A stretch of DNA of 64,000 bases from Bacteroides ovatus (GTDB taxonomy: Bacteria; Bacteroidota; Bacteroidia; Bacteroidales; Bacteroidaceae): the NCBI RefSeq assembly GCF_001314995.1, contig NZ_CP012938.1, positions 5,208,001 to 5,272,000 on the forward strand, given 5' to 3'. The position numbers and the translations under genes were made by a program. Below the pieces are notes generated by a model that searched no databases, had not been told where the DNA came from, and saw nothing but the letters and a program-made list of their open reading frames with translations. Below are positions 1 to 7,807 of this stretch, in pieces (position 1 is the first letter of the stretch; each line of letters opens with the position of its first letter).

Positions 1-63
1 GCTGATGGTGACGGTGCACCGAAGAACATGAACTTCTCTATTGGCGTAGGTTACAAGTTCTAA
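1..63 (+). CDS. C-terminal end of an outer-membrane beta-barrel protein (partial)
   Basis: The first 20 codons read in frame +1 to a TAA at 61-63 and end in the residues GVGYKF. A final amphipathic strand finishing in phenylalanine is the usual BAM-recognition signature of outer-membrane barrels. The preceding residues (ADGDGAPKNMNF) fit a short turn before the last strand. The rest of the gene lies left of the window, so no family can be named. A clear intrinsic terminator follows at 93-135. Confidence 0.6.
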   Translation, partial: ADGDGAPKNMNFSIGVGYKF

Positions 64-92
64 ACTTATTATACTCTCTTTATAATATCTCT

Positions 93-135
93 AAAATCCC
101 TCGTTCTATACTCTCTTGGAACGGGGGATTTTTTT
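93..135 (+). terminator. Intrinsic terminator of the left-edge gene
   Basis: AATCCCTCGTTC (95-106) pairs with GAACGGGGGATT (119-130) with one G-T wobble, and is followed by a run of seven T. This closes the partial beta-barrel gene. Confidence 0.85.
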
Positions 136-147
136 ATATCCTTATTA

Positions 148-190
148 ATAAAAAGAAAAACGGCATATCCCATTGAAAGGATACACCGTT
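148..190 (-). terminator. Intrinsic terminator of the export operon
   Basis: On the minus strand AACGGTGTATCC (190-179) pairs with GGATATGCCGTT (170-159), with two wobble pairs, and is followed by TTTCTTTTT. It lies just after the stop codon of the last permease gene, so it ends the TolC-HlyD-permease operon. Confidence 0.75.
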
Positions 191-217
191 AATTCTCTCT
201 CTTGTAATTCTTACTCA

Positions 218-1477
218 TTAATCACTTATCTGCTTGGATAAGTTTGCTTTCTCTTTTAATTCTTTGTATCTCTCTATTGCATGTTTGCGACTCATCAGTA
301 TTTGCCAGCGGTATACCCAACAGGTGGTCAGGAAATAAATGCCGGCTTGCAACCACAAAGCCTTATATTCAAAAGCTACTTCACTAAGAGTGGCTCCCAT
401 ATTGTTGATTTTTACAAAGCCGTTAATTCCAAACGTTGAGGGGAAGATGTAGGATACATACTTCCAAAACGGAGGAATAGCTGCTCCCGGCCAGGAAATT
501 CCTGAAATAAATAACAGGGGGACTGATGTGAATACAAAAATCAGCATACACGTTTCCCGATTGCGAATGGCAATAGAAGCTGTCATCGCAAAGAAGATAC
601 AAGCCGCAAGATAGGGGACAACGAATAATATTAATGAACTGGGTTGCCCAATTTGGTTGAGGCTAAACAATCTTGGAACGACATAAAGTACGTAGAAAGC
701 TACCAATATATAAACTAGGAAATAACTCAATCCTTTTCCTAATACAATTCGTAACGTCCCGTTATAGTGACGATTAATAGGTACAAGATCCTTAAATCTG
801 TTGTTCTCACGAGCAGTTCCTGCAGCGAGACCGATGCCGAGCAATAATGTCTGTTGGATAATCAATACCAATACAGCAGGAATCAGGAAAGCGGCAAACC
901 CGGCAGTGGGGTTGAAGATGGAGATTTCTTCATATTCTATCGGATAAGCAGTGATTTCATCCTGACGGTCGGTCGTGTTTCCGCTACGTGCAATTTTGAT
1001 ATCCCTGTTCATATCCAGAGAAACGGCAGTGTTGGCAAGAAGCATCGATTTATAGTATAACAATCCGCTCATGTCGCAATAGATACTGACTTGTGTCTGT
1101 TTTCCTTTGGCAATATTGTCGCTGAAATCCGAAGGGATATAAATGATACCATACGCACGCCGGTTCTTTAGCATTTGTTTGGCTTCTTCCATATCAGCAC
1201 AGTAAGAGACGATTTGAATATCGGGTGTGGCATCTACCTTACGGAGATATTCACGACTAAGAGATGAATGTGAATCGTCTACAACAACGGCAGGAACTTC
1301 ACGCACTACTTCGTTGTCATAAATGAAACTATACAACAACGGATAACCTAATGGGACGAGTATGAAAAATATCAGCACCCCCTGGTCGCGGAAAGTTGTT
1401 TGAAACTCCCGCTTCCAGATATAAAACAGGTCATTGATGCCTTGGGCTATCTTGTCTTTTAATTTTATATCTTTCAT
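218..1477 (-). CDS. ABC-2 type transporter permease (distal)
   Basis: This 419-residue integral membrane protein is an ABC-2 permease of the YhgE/YbhR-like group. One N-terminal membrane segment (about residues 30-52, around GVLIFFILVPLGYPLLYSF) is followed by a large periplasmic domain (about 55-195). A C-terminal block of five or so hydrophobic segments (about 200-395) completes it. It abuts the upstream permease gene without a gap (stop at 1478, start at 1477), which indicates co-translation. It probably forms a heterodimer with that paralogue and works with the HlyD adaptor and TolC channel upstream to move a substrate across the envelope. The substrate is unknown. No ATP-binding subunit is encoded nearby. 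The family call is confident, the exporter role is inferred from context. Confidence 0.85.
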   Translation of the reverse strand: MKDIKLKDKIAQGINDLFYIWKREFQTTFRDQGVLIFFILVPLGYPLLYSFIYDNEVVREVPAVVVDDSHSSLSREYLRKVDATPDIQIVSYCADMEEAKQMLKNRRAYGIIYIPSDFSDNIAKGKQTQVSIYCDMSGLLYYKSMLLANTAVSLDMNRDIKIARSGNTTDRQDEITAYPIEYEEISIFNPTAGFAAFLIPAVLVLIIQQTLLLGIGLAAGTARENNRFKDLVPINRHYNGTLRIVLGKGLSYFLVYILVAFYVLYVVPRLFSLNQIGQPSSLILFVVPYLAACIFFAMTASIAIRNRETCMLIFVFTSVPLLFISGISWPGAAIPPFWKYVSYIFPSTFGINGFVKINNMGATLSEVAFEYKALWLQAGIYFLTTCWVYRWQILMSRKHAIERYKELKEKANLSKQISD

Positions 1478-2659
1478 TTAGGGTATATATTTATAGTAAA
1501 CCAATGCTTCCTTCAGGCGATGAACCACAAAGAAGGGGAGCATCATAAATATTAATAGTGCCATATAGTTGGTCCATGAGTAAGCCATACTATATCCGTT
1601 GAGTGCTTGATCGACGTAAATCAGGAAATAATGCCGCAACGGGAATAGATTACTCAAAGCCTGTAGAACAGGATGCATAGCCATGACCGGGAATGAAAAA
1701 CCGGAAATGGAGAACGATATGACTCCCCACAGGGAAGCAAAACTTAATCCGAGTCGTAGAGTCGGCAGAGTTCCTATCATAACAATACCACAACATTGAG
1801 ATGCTAGTACGAGACACAGTGTGGCGAATATCATCGGGAATATGCCGCTATTGCAAGGAAAATGCAGAAATCCATACAGGTATACATTATAAAATATACC
1901 CATAATGAAAAAGACTATTGTGTGGGGAAGCAGTTTTCCTGCCAATGCAATGTAAATGGAGTTGTTACTCATTCGTAGCCATTCGCGGGCAGTGCGATCC
2001 TTGATTTCCACACCGATTGAATAAACGGTAACCATAAATATTAATAGCATGAGTACTCCCGGTATCAGTGTATTACATAAGTATACTGAATAGTTCAGCC
2101 ACGGATTATTTAGTGGGTGTGTATCAATTACGATCGGTTGCAGATAAGCCATAGCCTGATCCTCTGTCGCACCTTTGGCATACAGCATCGTCCGGGCTGC
2201 AGCTCCGGAGGTGAGTTCTCCCATCATTTTCATATCCCTGAACAATAGAGAGCCTGCAATCAGGTATGAGTAATTGGTATAGAAAGAGATTGTTGGCTGT
2301 CGTTGGCTTTGTGCCTCTGCCGATAAACCCTTGGGGAGATAGAAGAACCCGTAGATTTTTCCCTCCTGCATGGCAATACGCGCATCTGTTACATTGCTGT
2401 AATGAGCTACAACCCCTGTCTGCGAAAAAGCATCCAGATTGCGGACAATATTGCGGGAAGTAGACGAATCATCCATGTCCACCACTCCCGCAGGAAGATC
2501 CTTGGGAAGCCCCGAATCCATTAAAGTGGTGAAGAATATATAACAAAACAGCGGGGCAATGACCATACAGAAGAGATAGAGCGGGCGTGATACCAATCGC
2601 CGGCACTCTCTTTGCATAACCTGCCACAAAGCTATATATTTCTTTTCTCTCTCTTTCAT
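1478..2659 (-). CDS. ABC-2 type transporter permease (proximal)
   Basis: This 393-residue permease is a paralogue of its downstream neighbour and has the same architecture. It has an N-terminal transmembrane helix (about 24-46), a periplasmic domain with the recurrent DLPAGVVDMDDSSTSR segment, and a C-terminal membrane block (about 195-385). The corresponding segment in the neighbour reads EVPAVVVDDSHSSLSR, which shows the kinship. Two bases separate it from the HlyD gene (stop codon ends at 2662). The pair probably forms the inner-membrane part of a tripartite exporter. ABC-2 permeases normally need a cytoplasmic ATPase, which is missing from this operon. Substrate unknown. Confidence 0.85.
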   Translation of the reverse strand: MKEREKKYIALWQVMQRECRRLVSRPLYLFCMVIAPLFCYIFFTTLMDSGLPKDLPAGVVDMDDSSTSRNIVRNLDAFSQTGVVAHYSNVTDARIAMQEGKIYGFFYLPKGLSAEAQSQRQPTISFYTNYSYLIAGSLLFRDMKMMGELTSGAAARTMLYAKGATEDQAMAYLQPIVIDTHPLNNPWLNYSVYLCNTLIPGVLMLLIFMVTVYSIGVEIKDRTAREWLRMSNNSIYIALAGKLLPHTIVFFIMGIFYNVYLYGFLHFPCNSGIFPMIFATLCLVLASQCCGIVMIGTLPTLRLGLSFASLWGVISFSISGFSFPVMAMHPVLQALSNLFPLRHYFLIYVDQALNGYSMAYSWTNYMALLIFMMLPFFVVHRLKEALVYYKYIP

Positions 2660-2661
2660 GG

Positions 2662-3654
2662 TTACTTGTCAATGATAACAGACATACCCGGACGGAGATT
2701 TTCCACTTTCTCTACCGGAGAAGCTTTCACCTCGAATGTTTTCAGATCAAATTGTCCGGTCGTTTTGGTTGCTTTCCAGGCAGCATAAGTGCCTAAGTCT
2801 TTCAGATAATATACTTTGAGCTGGATCTTTTTATTATCCAGAGCAGGAATGATAGCTTCGAACTCCGACCCCATCGTCAGGTTCTTGAGCAAATCTTCGC
2901 GTACATTGAATGTTACCCACATATCGTTGAGTTCAGCGATATTCATGATAGGAGCACCGGTACCAACCAATTCGCCTACCTTCGGGAATATTTCAGAAAC
3001 TTCCCCGGCAGCCGGAGCAATGAGATAAGTCTCCTTAATATACGATTCAACTTCGGCAACAGCTCCTTTCGCCCGGTTTACCAAAGCTTCCGCAGCCATC
3101 TTATCTTCACGTTCCGCTCCATTCTTCGCCATGGTATATTGTGCTTTGGCAGCTTTCTCTGTTGCAATACTTGCATCCCGTTGCGCAGTCACTTCATCCA
3201 GCTTCTGTGCAGGCATCACTCCCTGTTCGTAGAGATTCTTGATGCGTTGATATGATTTCTCGGCAATGGTAACGCCTGCCTGGGCTTTTTGCCACATTTC
3301 ATAAGCCGCCTGGATTTGTTCCTCACGCGCGCCTTTGATTGCTTTTGCGTTTTGTGCCTGTGCGGCAGCTTCAGCAGCCCGTGCCTGTTCCATTTTTGCT
3401 ACCACGTCAGGAGCTTCCAAAATGGCCAGCGTATCCCCGGCATTGACACTTTGGCCTTCTTTCACGCGAAATTCCAGTATACGTCCCGGAACTTTACTTG
3501 AAACGCGATATTCGGTAACTTCAGCCTGTCCCTGTATAATTTCAGGACCTTTGCGGAGCATGAAGAAACCAACGACTGCAACGATTGCAATAACTCCCAA
3601 CAGAGTAAGGAATGCAAGAAGCATATTGCTGTTTTGTGATTTTATAGGTGCCAT
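2662..3654 (-). CDS. HlyD/EmrA-family periplasmic adaptor (membrane fusion protein)
   Basis: The 330-residue protein starts with a single signal-anchor helix (about 12-34, LLAFLTLLGVIAIVAVVGFF). A biotinyl-lipoyl-like half-motif follows (GRILEFRVKEGQSVNAGDTLAIL, about 53-75), then a long alanine/glutamate-rich coiled coil (about 80-200). The second lipoyl half and beta-barrel come last (APAAGEVSEIFPKVGELV, about 213-230), ending in LRPGMSVIIDK. This is the standard layout of an adaptor that bridges an inner-membrane transporter to a TolC channel. It sits between the tolC-like gene and the two permease genes. The 5' spacer from the tolC-like gene contains a 14-bp degenerate tandem repeat that begins at the ATG itself. 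Confidence 0.9.
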   Translation of the reverse strand: MAPIKSQNSNMLLAFLTLLGVIAIVAVVGFFMLRKGPEIIQGQAEVTEYRVSSKVPGRILEFRVKEGQSVNAGDTLAILEAPDVVAKMEQARAAEAAAQAQNAKAIKGAREEQIQAAYEMWQKAQAGVTIAEKSYQRIKNLYEQGVMPAQKLDEVTAQRDASIATEKAAKAQYTMAKNGAEREDKMAAEALVNRAKGAVAEVESYIKETYLIAPAAGEVSEIFPKVGELVGTGAPIMNIAELNDMWVTFNVREDLLKNLTMGSEFEAIIPALDNKKIQLKVYYLKDLGTYAAWKATKTTGQFDLKTFEVKASPVEKVENLRPGMSVIIDK

Positions 3655-3709
3655 ATGATTTATGAATTATGATTTATGGATTGTGATTTATAGATTGTGA
3701 GTTGGTTAG
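3654..3709. repeat. 14-bp degenerate tandem repeat
   Basis: Units TATGATTTATGAAT (3654-3667), TATGATTTATGGAT (3668-3681) and TGTGATTTATAGAT (3682-3695) follow each other without gaps. A fourth diverged unit begins at 3696. The array fills much of the spacer between the tolC-like and hlyD-like genes. Confidence 0.7.
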
Positions 3710-3760
3710 AGATTGGGTTGTTTCTGATTGGGTTCTTAACTTTATTTTTCCGAATCTTAT

Positions 3761-5236
3761 TTATTTCAGCGTTCCCAAAGACTTCTTCAGATAGATTTCC
3801 GTTAGCTTCACATCTATTTGCGCGTCAATCTTTTCTGAATGAGCAGACAACCATGCTGTTTGTGCTTCAAGAACATTGCTGGTGGCAATCACTCCTTCTT
3901 TAAAACCAAGTGTTGCATAGCGTAGATTTTCTTCCGCTTTTTCCATGTTTTTAGAAGACATTACCAGTTTCTTACCAGCTTCTTTTACCTTGAATGCAGC
4001 CTGATTGACCTGCAACTCTATTTTTTCACGAGCATCCTGAAGTTGGTACTGTGCAATACGAGCTTCGGCTTTTGCCGCTCTGGTTTTATAAATACCTTCT
4101 CCCCAGTGCCATATAGGTATCTGTACCATAACTCCCACATTCCACATACCTTTGAACTTGTTTTCAAAGCTGTTGAAAACAGAGGGATTGGTTACCATAT
4201 AATTCCCCATCAATGCGATGGATGGAAGATGCTCCGCACGGGTTACATTTACTTTCTGTTTATAAATCTGCGTTGCCAATTCGAGGCTACGTATCTCCGG
4301 ACGATTCTCATAAGCGGTGGATAGATCGAAATGAGGGTCCGTTGTCAGTAATGGAATGTCTTCCATATTTTCGTCTGCCAGTGTGATGGGAGAACTAAGA
4401 TCAATGCCACATAGTTGACACAGCAACATTCGCGCAAGACTCAATCCGTCTTCCACTTTAGTCAGTGTCATTTCGGCTTCATTTACCTTGACGCGTACAG
4501 ACAAACCATCCGCTTTGGTGGCTACTCCTTCATTAATCATTTTCTCTACATCGCTGTCCAGCTGTTGCAGAAGCTTTAGATAACCTTCCGCCAACTTCTT
4601 CTTATTAACCAGTGAAATGACTTGCCAATAGGCTTGGTCCGTACTCATGATTACTTCCTGCATACCGCCGTGATGTTGTTCTTGAGCCAACTCTTCGGCA
4701 TACTTTGTTATTTTGTTGTACGCCCGGATTTTCCCGCCCATGTATAAAGGTTGTGTCAATGTAATGGCACCTGCATAGACATTTCGGGTGTCTGTACGGA
4801 GTGCATCCACTAAAGAGTTTCCCGCTTGATCGAGGGCGGGCAGCACCGCTCCTAATTTTCCACTTAAGGAAGAAATAAGTGGTGCCAAGTCAGGATGTGC
4901 TGTTGCAATCTCGGTTGCAGCTTGTTGGATGGGGCCAGCCAGATTCGTTCCTAACCCTGAAAGCGCGGCTTTCTGGTCATTGTTTAATAATGAAAACTCT
5001 TTCTGGTTCCTCATGTAAGCTCCCGTTGCCGAGAAATTAGGCAAATAATTTGTAAATGCAGCTTTCCGTTGATAATGAGCCGCACTTATTTTTTCATTGC
5101 TTATCAACAAATCTTTGTTGTTGGCAAGAGCTAGTGCGCGGCAACTATCCAGACTTAGAAAGCTCTGCGCTTTTACTGTAAAAGTGAAACTTAACAGAAA
5201 TGTCAGAAGAAAAACTTTTTTCATCGCATCTTGCAT
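3761..5236 (-). CDS. TolC-family outer-membrane efflux protein
   Basis: The 491-residue protein has a cleavable signal peptide (KKVFLLTFLLSFTFTVKAQ). Two OEP repeats then alternate beta-strand and long helical sections, the pattern of the TolC outer-membrane channel-tunnel. It is the first gene of the operon, followed by the HlyD adaptor and the two ABC-2 permeases, so it should form the exit duct of that system. The ATG at 5236 and an in-frame ATG at 5224 both give a plausible signal peptide. I keep the longer form but the shorter (MKKVFLL) is equally likely. A strong Bacteroidota promoter lies at 5352-5382. The substrate cannot be told from sequence. Confidence 0.9.
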   Translation of the reverse strand: MQDAMKKVFLLTFLLSFTFTVKAQSFLSLDSCRALALANNKDLLISNEKISAAHYQRKAAFTNYLPNFSATGAYMRNQKEFSLLNNDQKAALSGLGTNLAGPIQQAATEIATAHPDLAPLISSLSGKLGAVLPALDQAGNSLVDALRTDTRNVYAGAITLTQPLYMGGKIRAYNKITKYAEELAQEQHHGGMQEVIMSTDQAYWQVISLVNKKKLAEGYLKLLQQLDSDVEKMINEGVATKADGLSVRVKVNEAEMTLTKVEDGLSLARMLLCQLCGIDLSSPITLADENMEDIPLLTTDPHFDLSTAYENRPEIRSLELATQIYKQKVNVTRAEHLPSIALMGNYMVTNPSVFNSFENKFKGMWNVGVMVQIPIWHWGEGIYKTRAAKAEARIAQYQLQDAREKIELQVNQAAFKVKEAGKKLVMSSKNMEKAEENLRYATLGFKEGVIATSNVLEAQTAWLSAHSEKIDAQIDVKLTEIYLKKSLGTLK

Positions 5237-5351
5237 ATTAATAAGGTGGTACTTCTATTTTAAATAACCCTGTTCTTATGCAATTTGTTTATTAAAGTAG
5301 TCTGTTTTTTTGTACTTGTTTACTTAAACAATAATTGCATAAACAACGATG

Positions 5352-5382
5352 CAAATGTATGTGCTTTCTGTGAGAACTCAAA
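5352..5382 (-). promoter_or_regulatory. Promoter of the TolC/HlyD/permease operon
   Basis: On the minus strand TTTG (5382-5379) and TACATTTG (5359-5352) are separated by 19 bases, matching the Bacteroidota sigma-ABfr consensus TTTG-N19/21-TAnnTTTG. The expected 5' leader is about 110 bases. Confidence 0.75.
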
Positions 5383-5430
5383 ACGAATTAGCTTTTTTTA
5401 GAAATATAGTGGGGATGGATTCTGTTGAAA

Positions 5431-5470
5431 AGAAAGAAGGCTATTCCTCATGGCGAGGAACAGCCTTTCT
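5431..5470 (-). terminator. Intrinsic terminator of mdh
   Basis: AGGCTGTTCCTC (minus strand, 5466-5455) pairs with GAGGAATAGCCT (5449-5438) with one wobble pair. The minus strand continues into a T-rich tail (TCTTTCTTTTC). It lies directly downstream of the malate dehydrogenase stop codon. Confidence 0.8.
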
Positions 5471-5496
5471 TGATATATAAAGTAAGGGGATTTTAA

Positions 5497-6438
5497 TTAC
5501 AGAGCACCTACTTCTTTCAAAGCAGCGTTAGTTCCGTGAACAGCTTTTGCGCTAGCTGCGAACTTAGCTTTTTCGTCTTCGTTCAGGTTCAGTTCAACGA
5601 TCTTTTCGATACCGTTCTTGCCAAGGATTACAGGAACACCGATGCAAAGATCTGATTCGCCGTATTCACCTTCCAATAATACAGAACAAGGAACCATCTT
5701 CTTTTGGTCGTGAAGGATAGATTCAACTACGAATGCTCCTGCTGCACCCGGTGCATACCATGCAGAAGTACCTAGCAATTTAGTCAGCGTAGCACCACCT
5801 ACCATAGTAGCAGCAGCAACTTCTTCCAATTTCTCTGCAGAGATGAAATTAGCTACAGGCATACCTTTGTAAGTAGCGAAACGAGTCAAAGGAATCATCG
5901 TAGTATCACCGTGACCACCGATAACCATACCTTCTACTTCGTTAGCGTTGCAACCGATAGCTTGAGACAAGAAATATTTGAAACGAGAGCTATCCAGAGC
6001 ACCACCCATACCGATCACACGGTTTTTCGGCAAGCCCAGAGCTTTCAATGCCAAATAAGTCATTGTATCCATTGGGTTGGAGATAACAACGATGATAGCG
6101 TTAGGAGAATATTTCAACAGGTTTTCTGCTACCGATTTAACGATACCAGCGTTCACACCGATCAGTTCTTCACGAGTCATACCCGGTTTACGAGGAATAC
6201 CTGAAGTAATCACAACAACGTCAGAGTTAGCAGTTTGAGCATAGTCGTTCGTGCAGCCTACCAATGTAGTGTCGAAACCCAACAATTGAGCTGTCTGCAT
6301 CATATCCATTGCTTTACCTTCTGAAACGCCTTCTTTAACGTCCAGCATTACTACTTCGTCTGCTACTTCATTAAAAGCAAGTACATTTGCACATGTAGCA
6401 CCTACGTTACCTGCGCCTACTACGGTTACTTTTGACAT
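5497..6438 (-). CDS. mdh: Malate dehydrogenase (NAD-dependent)
   Basis: The enzyme interconverts malate and oxaloacetate with NAD in the cytoplasm. In Bacteroides this step belongs to the reductive branch from oxaloacetate to fumarate and succinate. The 313-residue protein has the Rossmann motif GAGNVG (residues 8-13) and the substrate-arginine loop PRKPGMTR (82-89), whose first arginine favours malate over lactate. It also has the Asp149/Arg152 region (ALDSSR) and the catalytic His176 in GGHGDTTMIP. The length is typical of the LDH-like MDH group found in Bacteroidota and Chlorobi. It is monocistronic: its own terminator follows and a -7 element TAATTTTG lies upstream. Confidence 0.97.
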   Translation of the reverse strand: MSKVTVVGAGNVGATCANVLAFNEVADEVVMLDVKEGVSEGKAMDMMQTAQLLGFDTTLVGCTNDYAQTANSDVVVITSGIPRKPGMTREELIGVNAGIVKSVAENLLKYSPNAIIVVISNPMDTMTYLALKALGLPKNRVIGMGGALDSSRFKYFLSQAIGCNANEVEGMVIGGHGDTTMIPLTRFATYKGMPVANFISAEKLEEVAAATMVGGATLTKLLGTSAWYAPGAAGAFVVESILHDQKKMVPCSVLLEGEYGESDLCIGVPVILGKNGIEKIVELNLNEDEKAKFAASAKAVHGTNAALKEVGAL

Positions 6439-6487
6439 AATACTATATATTTAAAAAGTTGATAATTTGTTTTATCTTTTAGCGCGA

Positions 6488-6495
6488 CAAAATTA
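6488..6495 (-). promoter_or_regulatory. -7 element for mdh
   Basis: TAATTTTG on the minus strand matches TAnnTTTG, about 50 bases upstream of the mdh ATG. No convincing TTTG at -33 was seen, so this is a partial promoter match. Confidence 0.5.
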
Positions 6496-6719
6496 CAACG
6501 ATAATCCTGATTAAAGAAATTTTTCCGTAATAATTTTAGTTAAAGGTCGAAGTTCCCGATAATATATAGGTATGATAAAAAGTTTGGGTGGAAGAAGCTG
6601 TTTTTTGCATGGTTATATACAGAATGTAGCTGCGTAAGAATGTACTATTATGGCAAATGATTCATTCAGCTATTTTTTTATAATTGCTTGCCTATTCGGA
6701 GTTACTTCGTTAGTTACTG

Positions 6720-6817
6720 TTACTTCGTTCCACTATAGTGTTCCGCAAGAATAACTATAGTGTCCCTTACGGATAACTATAGTGGAACGCAAGAGTAACT
6801 ATAGTAGAACGAAGTAA
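6720..6817. repeat. ACTATAGT palindrome array, 22-bp period
   Basis: The 8-bp perfect palindrome ACTATAGT occurs at 6732, 6754, 6776 and 6798, each exactly 22 bases after the last. The 14-base spacers are partly similar (GTTCCGCAAGAATA and GGAACGCAAGAGTA for the first and third). The outer flanks are inverted copies: TTACTTCGTTCC (6720-6731) against AGAACGAAGTAA (6806-6817). A further GTTACTTCGTT stands at 6701-6711 and again at 6719-6729. The array lies in the 634-base spacer between divergent mdh and the ECF sigma gene. Apart from this array and the two -7 elements I see nothing in that spacer. Confidence 0.85.
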
Positions 6818-7008
6818 TAATAAGCAATGAGATTAATAATATTAGGCAGAGAAAGAAATAACGATAGTATCTTGATGGAGAATTTTTGGCAATACCTTTC
6901 AACCGTATGCTTGATTCATTTTTGTATGGAAAAAGAAGATACCAATTAAAGTGGCAGGGAACCTGGCAAGTTTTTTAAATAATGAACGAATAAAGTCCGA
7001 AAGCTTAT

Positions 7009-7016
7009 TATCTTTG
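7009..7016 (+). promoter_or_regulatory. -7 element for the ECF sigma gene
   Basis: TATCTTTG, an exact match to TAnnTTTG, lies 57 bases before the sigma factor ATG. There is no clear TTTG 19-21 bases further upstream. Confidence 0.55.
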
Positions 7017-7072
7017 TGCCAATCTGTTAATTGAAAGTTTAATGAACTGCTGAAAATATCGAAAATATCAAA

Positions 7073-7663
7073 ATGAAGTTCTGGGAATCAAATCATCAAT
7101 CTGTTCAGGAAGGGGATATGCAATTTATTGCACTTTACAAATTTTACTATCAAGATTTGTATGCTTATGGAGTGAGTTTGGGGTTCAATACCGAAGATGT
7201 GAAAGATGCAATTCAAGAAGTATATCTAAAATTGTATTTCAATGAGCGCCTGTGTATTGATGAGAAGAAAATAAAATTTTATTTGTTGCGTTCGGTTAGG
7301 AATCAGCTGATTGATTGGGAGCGTACAAAGAAAGATACATCTTCTATAGAAGAAGAGGAAAGGAGTTTTAAATTATCCGTATCCGTTGAAGAAAGCTTTA
7401 TTTCTGATGAAGAAGACTTATTACTGAAAAAAAGGGTGAATAGAATTCTTGATTTGCTGACAGATCATCAGCGGGAAATAGTCTATTTACATTTTATAGA
7501 GGAAATGCCTTATGAAGAGATTGCGGTAATGCTGGATATGAAAATTCAAACGGTGCGCGGACAAGTCTTTAAAGCGATGGAGAAATTAAGAAAACTGGAT
7601 TCAAAAGATTATTTTCTGTTTTTTCTTATCTTATACCTGCATGGCGTTTCTGTCTTTAAATAA
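7073..7663 (+). CDS. ECF-type RNA polymerase sigma factor
   Basis: The 196-residue protein has the two ECF modules. Region 2 (about residues 18-85) contains DVKDAIQEVYLKLY and RNQLIDWERTK. Region 4 (about 125-175) contains a helix-turn-helix, LTDHQREIVYLHFIEEM followed by PYEEIAVMLDMKIQTVRGQV. It is followed on the same strand by a FecR-type anti-sigma and a SusC-like transporter with an STN domain. That is the standard Bacteroides arrangement for trans-envelope control of a glycan locus. The expected target is the downstream susC promoter. The C-terminus ends in a hydrophobic stretch (DYFLFFLILYLHGVSVF), which is somewhat unusual and might indicate membrane association. Confidence 0.93.
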   Translation: MKFWESNHQSVQEGDMQFIALYKFYYQDLYAYGVSLGFNTEDVKDAIQEVYLKLYFNERLCIDEKKIKFYLLRSVRNQLIDWERTKKDTSSIEEEERSFKLSVSVEESFISDEEDLLLKKRVNRILDLLTDHQREIVYLHFIEEMPYEEIAVMLDMKIQTVRGQVFKAMEKLRKLDSKDYFLFFLILYLHGVSVFK

Positions 7664-7807
7664 TTGAAAAAGAGTATTGTATACGGAAGGCGGGGAGCGT
7701 AAACCTATACCTCTCTGCTTTTTTATTTATTTTTTTGAGGAAAAAAGGAGATGAAAGGCATACGAATCTCGTATATATAGTAAACAGGTCTTTAATTGAA
7801 ATAAATA

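Noticed and set aside
6732..6805. Regular 22-bp repeats considered as a CRISPR array
   Set aside because: The repeated unit is only 8 bp with 14-bp spacers that resemble one another, and no cas genes are nearby.
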